From Epinephelus fuscoguttatus (taxonomy: Eukaryota; Chordata; Actinopteri; Perciformes; Serranidae): a DNA stretch of 64,000 nt. Shown here in pieces: positions 35,906-47,411 of the stretch (positions are counted from its first letter, which is position 1; every line of letters begins with the position of its first letter). Under the pieces are notes generated by a model that made no database searches, was not told where the DNA came from, and saw only the letters and a program-made list of their open reading frames with translations. The stretch covers positions 2,292,501-2,356,500 of the forward strand of contig NC_064765.1 in the NCBI RefSeq assembly GCF_011397635.1, read 5' to 3'. Position numbers and translations under genes: made by a program.

Positions 35906-37182
35906 ATTTTACCAACATAACATATTCACTGGATTCAATTTATTTTCAAATGTGTTCATTTTAATTGTGCCTCATATTTGAAACAGTTTTTGGCTCCATG
36001 TAATTCCTCATTTCCACTTAGACATATGCAGTATCAATCTTTCTTTGTCCCCAGAAGTTGGACAAAGGTAATTTTAATACAAAGCTGTCCCCTCTCTGCT
36101 GCCTCAGGACTTCTTCATATTCACATCTCAAAACAACTTTCTCATGTCGTTCTGAAAACTGCTGCGTAACGTTTCAGTGTCACGCTGTCTGATTCTAATT
36201 GTTCCTGTACAACAGCTGAGGGCGGGGTGTGGGTGGGAGATGGTGAGCAAGATGTATCTGTGTATCTGTAGTGTATGTTTGTTGTGTAAAGCAGTTTTGT
36301 CTGCGTGTTTTTGTGTTTGTGTCTGAGGACTCCCTGGAGGATGAGATGCTACATCTCAAGAGGCTATCCTTCCAATAAATTCAAAATATGATCAGTTTAT
36401 GACCATGTGAATGTTGCTGCTGTACTGAGTCATGGGGAGCTCATTTTTACTGTTTTATATACTGTTGGGTGTTTTAAAGAACCAGCATGTGAGCTGTAGG
36501 GGCATCTACTGACATCTAGTGCTGAGGACTGCACATTGCAACCAGCTGTAGCTTAGTTAGGAGTCCTTCAGTGTTCATTGTTCAAGAGGTTTTAGCAGGA
36601 GCTGAATTATGCACAGAGGTCTCTTCTTCTAAAAAACAAACGGACGTGTTGATTAAAGCCTTTGAAACCTGGACGGACATCAGCTGTCTTGTGCTGCATT
36701 CAGACACCTTTCACAAACATTTAAACCTTTGAAGCCTGAAAGGCTCGGTGAAATCATTTCATGTTACTTGGGATCCTTTTCTGAATCATATACATTCTCT
36801 AGACTTTTCCTCTGAGTTGGAGGATTGATATGTGTAATTGTTTATTTACGTTTTGTTTATTTTTATTCAATATCATTTAACCTTTTTTTAATATATATAT
36901 ATATATATATATTTTAATTTATTATTATTTTTCAATTCCTTTTGTACTTATTTATTATTATTTTTTATTTATTTATTTACTTTTTTCATTTCTATTTTTG
37001 AACTGCTCTTTTCATCTATTTCTTTCTCTCTTATTTGGGTTTTGAGTGATTGGCCTGGCAGTGGGTTGTGGGCGGTGGGTGGGAAGGGAGTTGACATTCA
37101 GATGTGACAATCAATGTTTTGTCTGTTTTTTCTTTACCTGATGCTGTATACCACACTGTCTTGCTAAATAAAGTTGGGAAAA
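35906..37182. other. Intergenic, AT-rich
   Basis: No gene. 36200-36380 looks like a non-LTR 3' tail ('..tccttccaataaattcaaa'). 36890-36911 is an (AT)n tract inside a long A/T-rich patch. Confidence 0.35.
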
Positions 37183-38300
37183 AAACCTTTGAAACCTGAA
37201 GACACTGGTTTGATTTGTTTCAAAAATGTGCAAAAAGGCAATAAGCAACTTGGCAAGAAATGTCCGGCAAACTGCAGGGAAATAGTAAAATGTTACAAGA
37301 AAAATAACCCAAAAGAGAAAACAGAGAGAGAGGGGAAATTATTAAAAAAAATGTTTTAAAAAATGAAAGAAAAAAAAGCTCTGAAAAATGTATACATTTT
37401 TGCAATTATATTTTTAAAATTTAATTTATTTATTTTTCAGGACATTTTGCTGTAACTTTGACTAATTTCTTGCTAATTTTTGTGTCATTTCATTTCAAGC
37501 AACTCTCATCTTTCTTACATTTCACACAGCAGAAAAAAATTGAACATCCACAACTCCGCCTCCCTCCAAAGTCCCATCCCCCTCCTCCATTATGTCCTCA
37601 TCACGTCTATGATAGACGTAGGCGCTGGCAAGGTAACGTTAGATACACAGAAGAGGAGAGCGAGTGTAAAGTTACAACCAAGACAGTCAAACACAACCCC
37701 GGAGTTTTAAAACTCAACCGGAGTCAGTGATGACTGATGAGTTTTAGAATAAGGTCACAGTGCTAATGTTAGATAGTAGCGTTAATGTTGCTAGTAAGTG
37801 GAAAAGCACAAGGAAGATAACGTTAGCCATTAGCAACTGGATGCTGTGTTGTCATATATAATGTTATATGTTATATTAGAAGCAAACTGAACATAACTGC
37901 ACAGTCAAACGCAACCCCAGAGCTTTGAAACGTATCCAGGGTCAGTGATGACTGATGAGTTTTATAATATAACGTAAACGCTAACGTTAGATAGTACTGG
38001 TGACTGGCAACAAACAAGGAAGATAATGCTGCGCGAGCGGTTACGTCAGTCGGAGGCCTCCACGTGGGGAAGACAGACAGGACAGGAGAAAACTCCATCC
38101 AATCACTGCATTCGGACCGAGTTTTTATCTCTGGTGGAATTCACTTACATTTCAGTGTGCCATCAGTGTATTAATAGCATTTTAACCTAAACAATGAAAA
38201 GTGTAACATTTCCAGAAAGGCAAGTGTTGCTTTAAAGTTGCTCAATGCCTTTTTTTGTGTTTCTTGATTGCACGTTGCTCAGGTTTTAAAGGGTTAAATC
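37183..38300. mobile_element. Foldback-MITE-related region with 218 bp internal duplication
   Basis: 37183-37260 repeats the left arm of the 34.2 kb element ('cctttgaaacctgaagacactgg'), and 38230-38300 carries inverted terminal sequence ('agttgctcaatgccttt..tcaggttttaaagggtt'). Inside, 'cagtcaaacacaaccccggag' at 37684 and 'cagtcaaacgcaaccccagag' at 37902 begin two diverged copies of a segment with period 218 bp, both containing 'gtcagtgatgactgatgagt' and 'gctaa.gttagatagta'. Confidence 0.65.
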
Positions 38301-39123
38301 AGTAAAACACTCAATAAAGCAGTTTCATATTTAAAATCAGTTTCTCCGTCACTGTTTGGCATGTCAGAGACAAGCTGCTAGCCCAACACCCGCTAATCTG
38401 TGCTGCCCTGTTTCTCTGATAACTTTTGATCCAAATGTTCAGGTTTACCGTGATCTAAATTATCCACAGAGGTGTTTTCTTCTCCAAAACAAACAGATGA
38501 GCTGATTTGAACCGGTAAAAACACTGAATAAAGCAGTTTCAGGTTAAAATAATTTGTGTTTTCCCGACACTCATCACAGAGGAGCTGCTAACTACGGTAG
38601 CCGATGTGAAAACATGAATGTTTTCATGTTCATGTTTTTTTGAATTGTACATTTCTAACATTATTTCATTTCTTCTTAGTCTGGAACTCAAGTTCAGTTC
38701 TGCAGTCTTTACTTTATTTACTTTGTTTTATGTATTTTGTTGTATAACAGGGCAGGTATCTTTATAAGTCATTGTTTGAATTCCAACCTCTCCTGCACAA
38801 TGTTTTAACTTTAATTTATTTTTTTTTTTTCCTGTATTTTCTCATGTATGTGCAAATAAACTCAAATAAACTAAACTAAATTTAGGCCTTATTTTCTAAT
38901 ATAATTAATTCAATGTCTGAAAAGACTTTTAAAAGATCTACAGGAACCCTGGTACATTTCACCTCTGTCTGCTTCAGTGCTCCTCAGTTTCCTGTTGCTG
39001 AATAACTGTTTTTATTTTTATTTATTTGCCTCATTTATCTGCTCTCACTGTCCTCTCAAGCTCTTAAATGTAATGTTATTATTATGGAGGTCAGCTGTGA
39101 TAGTCATGTCATGGTCAGTCACA

Positions 39124-39127
<4 letters not shown>
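38301..39127. other. Intergenic upstream of the mavs promoter
   Basis: No gene. The tail 'caaataaactcaaataaactaaactaaat' at 38855-38882 resembles a LINE/SINE 3' end. Confidence 0.35.

Positions 39128-39170
<43 letters not shown>
39128..39170. repeat. (GT)n microsatellite
   Basis: About 21 uninterrupted GT units, 130 bp upstream of the promoter-like block. Confidence 0.95.
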
Positions 39171-39172
<2 letters not shown>

Positions 39173-39295
39173 ATGTGAACGGATTAGGATCAGGGATTAG
39201 AGACAGATGTAAACCACAAGTCCAGATCCAATCGCATTCTGCTGCCATCCCATCACACAGCACCAAAAGTCACGGTTAGGGTCAAGATTAAGCAC

Positions 39296-39420
39296 GCCCC
39301 GCCTCCTCTAGAGCCTGACCTCAATCCTATTGGTCCACCCTCTGACTGACGGCGCTGTCGTCCAATAGGAGCAGAGGACAGGGACCGTGTGGAAACCGCT
39401 GCGCAGATGTGTGTGAAGAA
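39296..39420 (+). promoter_or_regulatory. CCAAT/GC-box promoter, probably mavs
   Basis: A GC-rich island in AT-rich surroundings: GC box CCCCGCC (39297-39303), inverted CCAAT box ATTGG (39329-39333) and direct CCAAT box (39362-39366). There is no TATA box and no clear ISRE. It is 2.9 kb upstream of the mavs start codon, whose exon begins at a splice acceptor, so it is the best candidate promoter. Confidence 0.55.
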
Positions 39421-39504
39421 GACAGCGCAGGTTTTAGTGAGAGCAGGAAAAGCTTGTGAGAGGAGGGAGTCACGAACTGCTGCTGAGGCACCAACACACG
39501 AAAG
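39400..39504 (+). other. mavs: Probable noncoding first exon of mavs
   Basis: GC-rich transcribed-looking sequence ending in a strong donor (CGAAAG|GTGAGAA, donor at 39505). It would splice across 2.85 kb to the acceptor CTCACAG at 42354, immediately before the mavs ATG. The transcription start is a guess; the linkage to mavs rests on orientation, distance and the absence of another acceptor-led exon. Confidence 0.45.
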
Positions 39505-40291
39505 GTGAGAACTGCATTATGTCATTATTACATTATATATATATTATTATTACTGGAGCATTTGGTCTGTGTGGCTCTTGTTTGTGTGCTGTCTGTTTAA
39601 AATCCTCTAAATGTTCTTAGTTATTTTACACACAAAAAAGGCTTTAAAGGTATTTTTCAGGATGTATTTCAATAATTTATAAGCTTTTATTTTATTTCTA
39701 TTGTCCTTGTTGTTTGTGTGCAGCCTTTTAAAATTTCTCTCAGCCTGCGTAGTCAGATGTTTAACACTAAATAGGCCTGTAAAGTATATTTGATGGTATA
39801 ATTTAATCATTTACAGGCAGGTGTCAGTCTCTAAGGTCTTTACTGTTTGTGTGCAGCCTGTTTTAAATCCTCCCCGGCCTGCTTACTCTGCTGTTTTACT
39901 GTAAATGCCAGTATGTTAATGTAGATGTGTCTGCTTTCACTTCTGGGCCTCTCCTGCAGGCTTGTCCTTCATTACAAGCTTTAATCAGACTAACTGAGGT
40001 CTTGCAGTCGGAGCTGTGATGTTTTGTGGGATCTATTCTGCATGAAATTTGACCCAGAGTCTCGTAGAATCGAGCACAGAGGAGAGGAAAGCTCTGTCCT
40101 GACCTGGTAGTTTAGAGGTCATTCATTTGGCTCAGCTCTCTCGTGTCAAGGTGCTTTTTTTTTCCTCTCACACCAACTTCCTTGTCTTGTTAATCTGCAA
40201 TCCCTCATCACTTTACACTTAAATGCATGCTTGGAAACAATACACACAAACTTCCCACATTCCTGTGAAGGCCCGAACATGACGCAGAATA

Positions 40292-40293
<2 letters not shown>

Positions 40294-40324
<31 letters not shown>
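40294..40324. repeat. (GT)n microsatellite
   Basis: GT run in the presumed first intron of mavs. The rest of 39505-41139 is unique sequence with no gene of its own. Confidence 0.95.
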
Positions 40325-40330
<6 letters not shown>

Positions 40331-41139
40331 GTAAAGCTCGGCCTCTGAAGGCTAATGATACAGAGAGGAAGACTTTGCTCTTTGGTTCCTGCGTCTGACA
40401 TTTATTCCAGACTGCTGCTGTCCCACGTTTACACTAAACTTTGACGCACTGCTTGGTTTGTCGTGGCCGGCGATGGCAGATTATTGTGTGGAGACATTCC
40501 CTCTGACTGAACCTGTCAACAGATTACTCCACCTAACTGTTTAGGTACAAACAAGGTGAAGGTTTAAAGGGGTATTCATTACAAAACAAAGAGTGCCTGA
40601 GGTTTATATTTGACCCTGAGATGCAGCAGAGTGTGAGGGTGTGTTTGGACTGAGGCGTTTTAGACTTTAATGTTGCACATTTATTGTTCAGATATTAAAC
40701 TGGACTCTGGAGATGATTAATCAGTGACTAGTCCGGGCCGGATGCCCGTATTCTTACACCAGACAGCTGCAACCTTGAGACTAAGCGTCGTCCTCCACTT
40801 GAAAAGGAGCAAAAGTGCTGCAGCTGTGCAGAGAAAGAGACGCATCCTTTTAAAAATGTTTCTTGAAACTGAAAAGAAGCGGAAATGTTTTTTTAATTTC
40901 CCCCACGACTGCAGCATGGCTGATCGTCACTTTCGCTTTCAGTGTTTTCTGGGTACTTTCTCGTCTCACACGGAGTAACAGACAAACACAGAAACAGGGA
41001 ATGGGCCCTGGTGCCTCGCCAGCTGAAGTGTTCACTAAAATGTAGGAGTGTGTGTTGACTACTGAAGCACCACTTTGCAAAATGACACAGTGCAAAACTG
41101 GCACAGGTATCAGGAGTGAAATAATGTTTGTCACCATGG

Positions 41140-41945
41140 ACTGTAAAAATACCGGACGTACCTTCTGTGACATCACCCGTTGGTTTGTGGACTCCTGTTT
41201 TGAGGTCTTGAGTTTGACATTCCGGCTGTCGCCTTCTTGGTTTTTTGGAGGCAGAGGTGACCATGTTTGGGAAAAAGGGTGGCGCTGTGGAGGAGCGAGT
41301 GGTGGATCTAACTCGTATTATGCTGCCTCGCCGTTCTATATATAAGGTATGATCGTCAAATGGGGGAACAGAGTTGTCTGACCTTCAAGCCGCCACGAGA
41401 GGTGGTAACAGCGCCAAAACAATGTCTGTATAAACAGGTCAGCTGTCAGGACAGGTCAGAGTCCTGCAGCGGGTCGGACAGGTAATCTGCAAAAAACAGT
41501 GTAAGGGGTTAAAATATGTACATGTATAACTTCATGGGTACGAGTCAAAATGAAGTACACGTGGGCAGGCAGCAGACAAGAACGAAAATATATATTTTTT
41601 TTTTCAGAATAAAACAAATGAAAAAGATGTGCATCATATTTTGACTTCCAAATCACTATTATCAAGCTGCAGTTCCTTTTATTTTGAAAGTCAGTGACAC
41701 AAGTTAAACCTTTGATTTGGTTTTCAAAAACAAACCTGTGCAGGTCTCTGGGACGGGTGTGAGGTTATGGCAGTGTGTCATGTGTGCGACCCACTGCGGG
41801 AGAGTGGTTAATTTAAAGAATAAGAACAGCAACTGAAAATGTCAGCCAACTGGGAAAACAATGACAGTCAGGAGCTCCTTACCGTCTGAGCAGAGGATGA
41901 GATCAGCCGCCATATAACAGGGACACTAATTGATTGTTATCGAGG
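41140..41945 (+). mobile_element. Dispersed repeat R1, copy in the presumed mavs intron 1
   Basis: Shares with 45455-45990 'gttggtttgtggactcc', 'ttttggaggcagaggtgaccat' and 'gggtggcgctgtggaggagcga'. Shares with 26565-26905 'ggtaacag.gccaaaac..tgtct.tataaacagg' and 'agaggatgagatcagc.gccatataacag'. No coding sequence. Confidence 0.8.
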
Positions 41946-42354
41946 AAGACCCCAAATAAATTTTTCCCCACAGATGGTTTCTGTCATTACAGGTAGTTCT
42001 AATGAAGTTCAAGTGTTCGTTTTTCAGATACATTTGGTCATAACTTGTAATTTGATGTTAAAAAAAGGGGTTTGACGTCATCAACGATAGCTGTGTGAGC
42101 CAATTGGCGTGCACAAAATCAGTGGTGCTGCTCGAGATTGGTCAGACGGTTATATTGGCAGGAACTGTGGCTGTACCTGGGATAATCTGTTTTCATTTTT
42201 GTACAATGGGAGGAAGTGGAGATGCGTCGTCTATGAGCCGGCCTCGTGGTCGTTCAGAGAACTGCAGTTTTTGGCACTTCTATGTTGGCTTCATTTGTCA
42301 AAGGTTGACTCTTGGTCTTTACTCTGTTTCTGTTTTTACTACCTTATCTCACAG

Positions 42355-45300
42355 ATGTCACTCGCCAGCGACAAGCTGTACAACGGATACTTGCGGCGGA
42401 ATATGCCGACCATTGTGAGCAAGGTCAAAGTGAGAGAAATACTGAACCATCTACCGTGCTTGACGTCTCAAGACAGGGTGAGTTTCATTAGACACAAGGA
42501 GCTGGGGCTGGGGATACTCACTCACCAGCAACATTCAGTGTCCACCGGCCGGTCTGCTCCCAAAAACTGAGCTTCTCTGTCTTTGCTGTGACAGTAGCTT
42601 TGTTTAAGAGGTGGCAGTGACGTCACCAGCGTTGTTTTTTTTAATTAATTCATATAATTTTAATTAATCAAATTTTTTAATTAATTAATTTAATGTAATT
42701 TTTTGACTAAGGATACATGACTGTAACTGCAGGTCTAAACAGGTTAGGAGCTCTGTTATTAGTTGTGACCAAAACTGGATTTTTTTAAAGCCAGTAATTA
42801 TATTAACAATTGAGAGTCGAGAAATGATGATATCGACCAAAATTACAGATATTTAACATTTTGACAAGAACGCTCAAATGTGGTTATTGTCTGGTGAAGT
42901 ACTGAGAGATGAACTCTAAGGTTTATTATCACTGGTGACAGTAACAGCTCAGTCTGAGTAAAATCATCAGCACACTAACAACAAACTGATGATGACTCTG
43001 ATTAATAAATGTGTGTTTTTTCTATGAAATCTAATTTTAGGAAACCATTGAGGCAAAAAGAGAGACGTATGGGAACTATGACAGCATGGTGCTCCTGCTG
43101 GACTGTCTGAAGAGGAGAGAGAACTGGCCGGAGCAGTTCATCAAAGCACTCGAGGCGTGTGAGCAGTCGACACTCGCAGCTGAGATCAGAGCAGAGTATG
43201 AAGCTCTGAAAGAGAACAACGGTAAGTCTGAAAGCCAAGTGCACAGTACTGTGTGTCATAGGGTAGAGTTTAATGCAGTTAGAGGACTGGGATTGGTTAG
43301 GGTTAGAGTAAGAATGTTACGGTAAGCCAATCAGAGGCTGAGGAAGGCTGAAGAAGGCCCCGATCACACAAAGTGTTTTGTGGGTTGCAAAACCTGAGGT
43401 GCACAACACACCTTTTGTTATTTAATTAAATGCTACCAGTAAAAACAAACTTTTGTTTTATTTGTCACAAAAACCTTCAGGGAAAAATCTGCTGTCTGTC
43501 TGTTGGTCCTGTTGTGTCTGACATCAGAGACTCCAGTAAATGATAAATGATGACTGTACAGTTAGTGTCAGCCGCCCCTCAGGAGCTTCAGTCATGTTCA
43601 GAATGGATTTAAATGACAACATTGTTTGCTTTGGCCTAGATTCATCCAACCCCAGCTCTCCTCCAACAACTGTCGTCAGGGCACACGTCCATCCAGCACC
43701 ATCTGCCAGTCATCTGTCCGGCCCAGAGGGTGGTGCAAACAGTCAGGCTGCTGTTGCTCCACCAGCTGAAGTATCAGCTCCTCCAGACGCAGATGAAGCA
43801 TCAGCTTCTCCAGAGCCGACTGAAGCATCAGCTCCTCCAGACACAGATGAAGCATCAGCTCCTCCAGAGCCGACTGAAGCATCAGCTCCTCCAGACACAG
43901 ATGAAGCATCAGCTCCTCCAGACGCAGATGAAGCATCAGCTCCTCCAGAGCCGACTGAAGCATCAGCTCCTCCAGACGCAGATGAAGCATCAGCTCCTCC
44001 AGACGCAGATGAAGCATCAGCTCCTCCAGAGCCGGCTGAAGCATCAGCTCCTCCAGAGCCGGCTGAAGCATCAGCTCCTCCAGAGCCAGCTGCCCAGGCC
44101 TCACCCCCTGTGCAGCCACAAGCCCCCCAGAGCTCAGCAGCCCAAGTTCCTGAGGCTGTTTCCCCACCTGAGCCTGTCCCAGAGCCTCCACAGTCCACTC
44201 AGGCTGAAGTGGCACCTCCTCCATCAACACCTCCTCCTTCCCCTGCCGCCCCACACACTCAGCCCACTACACCCCCACCTCCTCAGAGGGAGACTAATTC
44301 TCACCAGGAGCTGGTGGAAAACTCTGAATCAGGCATCCAGGATGTCTCTGCTGATGATGTTGTGATCCCTGATCAGGTGAGCGCAGGAAACAGAGAGGTA
44401 TCCATCAGCTCTGTGGACACTCCTCAACCATCCCGTCCTGTTGAGCAGTGTGAAACACACACTGCGTCCCCAGATCTTCTCCAAACAACAACCACCTCCA
44501 CAGAGGTCAGTCCACCACAGAGTCCCTCTGCAGCTCAGATGAACTCTGATGTGACCGATGGATCCTCTTTCCTGACCCTGACCCCAGAGAGGCCTCCAGT
44601 CCAGGACAACAGCCCTTCTGGGGACATCAAACCCGCAGCTGTCCTGCAGCCTGAAGAGACATCTGAACCTCCTACTGCACAGGTGAAAACCTAAATATCA
44701 TCATTTAAAAATTAACACGTGGAAACATGGTGCCCACTGCCCAACCCTCTGATCTCCACTCGTTAGCTAATGATAGCCTTGGCTGCTCTGCACTGTCCAC
44801 ACACAGGTTGGGTGTTAGCTAGCTAGCGGCACCCCTCATTGGACATTTACCACTGGTGATGCCTTCCCAGTGGCGAGAGTGTGTCACTACAGAAACATGG
44901 TGGCTGCCCTCTGGTCTCCACCCAGGTCACTCCGCTGAGTGAGTGGCTTCATTTTGAGCTGCAAACCCCTTTAGCATTGTTAACTACCAGTATGATGGTA
45001 AAGCTAGCCTTGGTGACACTGCTGCCGGTGCTAACAGTGCTAACAGTGAGGGTTAATGATGCTAAAGGGGGTTAGCGACTCATAATTGAGCAGTTTACTC
45101 ACTGGGGTGACCTGGAGGAAGACCAGAGGGCGGGCATAGTGTTTCCACAGCAATGCTGTTGTGTCAGGGCGGCGTTACTGTCAGTGATCACCATATGAGC
45201 GGTGCCGTTAGCTCGCTCCCACCAGACCCAGTTGGTGCTCGGTGTAGTTAAGATAAGAACAGTAAAATCAACCTACAGACTGACGTGTAATCGACAGTTA

Positions 45301-46803
45301 ACTGTTAAGTGGTTCACGGTTGACGTCCCTAGTTTACATTCATGTTTGCTAGTTTGCGGCCTTCTCATGTCTCAGCTTTGCCGTCACATTTCAGTATTTT
45401 TTGGTGCGTTATGGCTGCCAGCTGTCAATCAGTGGAACACTGTGAAACGTTTGGCATAGACTGAAAAAATACTGCACGAAGCTACTGTGATGTCACCTGT
45501 TGGTTTGTGGACTCCAGTTTTGAAGTCTTGAGGTCAGCATTTCAGCTGTCACCATTTTGGTTTTTTAGAGGCAGAAGTGATCATATTTGGGCGAGAGGGT
45601 GGCGCTGTAGAGGAGCGAGAGGGTGATCCGACTCATATGCCCCTTTTATACTGGCTCCTTAAGGCGGGAATATTGCACCATTATGCCGCTTGGCTGTTCT
45701 GTATATAAGGTACGATCGTAGAATTATATTGTCTCGCCTTTAAGGTGGCAGGAGAGGAAGTAACAGCATCGAAACGGTGTCTGTATAAACAGGACAGTTG
45801 GCAGGACAGGTGTGATGTTATGGCAATGTGTTATGTGTACGACCCAAAGTGGGAGATTTAAATAGCAGCTAATAGCAGTTAGCGGTTAACTCAAAGAGCA
45901 GCAGCCAAACGTTTGATTTCATGTTTACTAGTTTGGCATTTGCGCCGTCGCCATCTTGGTTCTTTGGAGGCAGAAATTACCATATTTTAGCAAAACCGAG
46001 GACACTATCACCCCTCAATAAATCCTACCTCTGTGAAGCTTATAATGTGCAGTGTTTAACAGCACAACAGAGAGGGATTGGTTCAGCTACATTTTAAAAA
46101 TGAACCTGACATGTGACATTAATTTCTCCTGCAGGTTGTTGAAAGCAGCCCGCAGACAGAAGCTGCAGCGACAACCTCCCCCCCGCCTGGTGCTGCTGGG
46201 ATGGGCGCCCCTCTGTGTGATGACAGCTCTGTGTGTCTGAGCACCTCGGGTGATAGTGAGCATCTGGAAGTTAACGGTGCTGCACCGGACGCTGTGACCT
46301 CTGCCCAGCTTCCAGCATGCTCCACTGTCAGCTCCACCACCGTGACTACAGCGTCTGCACCGCCATGCCAGGAGAACGGCATCACTCTGAACCATAACGA
46401 ACTGGAGGAAAACCACTACGAGTCTCTCTGTCCCAGTTTGGGAACACAGGCGGTGCTGGAGACCGTGGTGCGTGTGTCCGAGGAGCCGTCTGTCCTCAAC
46501 CTTAACGGTCAAAGCTCAACACCACAAGTTCAGATCAACGGTGAAGCAGCCAAAGAGATGACCTCTGCTCCACCACTGTCCAACACCACTGCTGATACTG
46601 TACTGAGTGTGAACACCTCCTGCAGTGAGAACCACCACCCGTCTGAGCCTACACCCACTGATCTGTCAGCAGAGCCGAAGACACTGCAGGATTCAGAGGA
46701 CAAGATGGCCTGTCGTACCCTGACACCTAATACAAAGTACATTCTGACCGCTGCAGGAGTGGGTGCCTGTGCACTGCTGATGGCGTGGAGGTTTAAGCAT
46801 TAA
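42355..46803 (+). CDS. mavs: Mitochondrial antiviral-signalling protein MAVS (4 coding exons)
   Basis: Exons 42355-42477, 43041-43221, 43640-44682 and 46135-46803 join in frame to 671 codons plus stop, all with GT/AG introns (phases 0, 1, 0). MAVS is the tail-anchored outer-mitochondrial adaptor that RIG-I and MDA5 engage through CARDs to switch on IRF3/NF-kB. Residues 1-95 form the CARD: DKLYNGYLRRNM, VREILNHLPCLT and LKRRENWPEQFIKAL match the family. Residues 102-449 are a proline-rich linker with twelve 9-residue repeats (146-253). PVQDN (421-425) fits a TRAF2/3-type PxQx motif; VSIS (355-358) is close to the IRF3-recruiting pLxIS motif. EENHYES (540-546) aligns with the human TRAF6-site region (PEENEY) but lacks the leading proline. 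The last 22 residues (650-671) are a hydrophobic tail anchor ending in WRFKH. I chose the exon-3 acceptor at 43639 because it has the best pyrimidine tract and gives the expected junction; two weaker in-frame acceptors precede it. Confidence 0.93.
43771..44094 (+). repeat. In-frame 27 bp coding minisatellite in mavs exon 3
   Basis: Twelve 27 bp units encode (V/A)SA(P/S)P followed by DADE, DTDE, EPTE or EPAE. The acidic-D and E-P types alternate irregularly, and the last three units (EPAE, EPAE, EPAA) are nearly identical, as expected from recent slippage. Since the unit is a multiple of three and stop-free, several other frames on both strands also stay open; those are artefacts. Confidence 0.95.
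45455..45990 (+). mobile_element. Dispersed repeat R1, copy in mavs intron 3
   Basis: Matches 41140-41480 and 26565-26770 ('tggctccttaaggcgggaatatt..accattatgcc', 'ataaggtacgatcgtagaat', 'cggtgtctgtataaacaggaca'). A second partial duplicate of the 'cgccatcttggttctttggaggcagaaat' block lies at 45940-45980. Confidence 0.8.
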
Positions 46804-47373
46804 GGGGATTTAATACCTTTAAAGGAAGAGAGGATTAGGCTTTAAGGCTTTTTAAAGAGGATCTTAAGGTTATGGTGCCTTATTGTAGTCACTGGACTGG
46901 GATGGCGTGAGGCAGCTGTTTAATAATTACCCTCAGTAATAATAGCTGACTCGTCAGACCTTTGATCGTGTCGTTAATTACTCGTATGTTGGACTTTTAT
47001 TATCTAACTGTTGAATGAACCGTAGTGAACAAACACCAAATCTACTCCTCTTATTGTAGTTAGGGAACTTTGTGGAGCTGGGTTGAGATCTCAGGTTATT
47101 TATGCACCTGGTGCAGATGTGTGGTTTGTGAAGATGATGTGTATTAATGACAGAAATGTTTCTACGTGCACTTTGAAGATAAGACTGTCAGCTGTCGTCC
47201 AGTGAAGATTAGTGAACCTGAACTTTACTGGATGTGGAAGAGCGTGTATAAATGACGCCTGCTGCACTGTCTGTATTTATTTGTACATACATATAAACTA
47301 TATCGGTATCTAATTATGTATATTAAGAAAAAATAGTAGTTATCAGGATGTAACTCCAGTTCTATGAGCATGT

Positions 47374-47411
47374 CGCCCTCTAACAAGCTTTGTGAAGCCC
47401 GTTAGAGGGCG
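47374..47411. repeat. Short perfect hairpin in the mavs 3' region
   Basis: Arms CGCCCTCTAAC (47374-47384) and GTTAGAGGGCG (47401-47411) with a 16-base loop. Flanking 'taactccagttctatgag' suggests a mobile-repeat origin. It may sit inside the mavs 3' UTR. Confidence 0.7.

Noticed and set aside
43540..43639. Using the upstream ATG or acceptors at 43561 or 43582 for mavs exon 3
   Set aside because: Both acceptors keep the frame but have poor or short pyrimidine tracts; the acceptor at 43639 follows a clear pyrimidine-rich tract and gives a smooth CARD-linker junction. RNA evidence could still overturn this.
43676..44365. Open frames of 192 and 151 residues (-) and 211 residues (+, other frame) across mavs exon 3
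   Set aside because: By-product of a stop-free repeat unit whose length is a multiple of three; the + frame with the ASAPP repeats is joined to the CARD and tail anchor by good splice sites.
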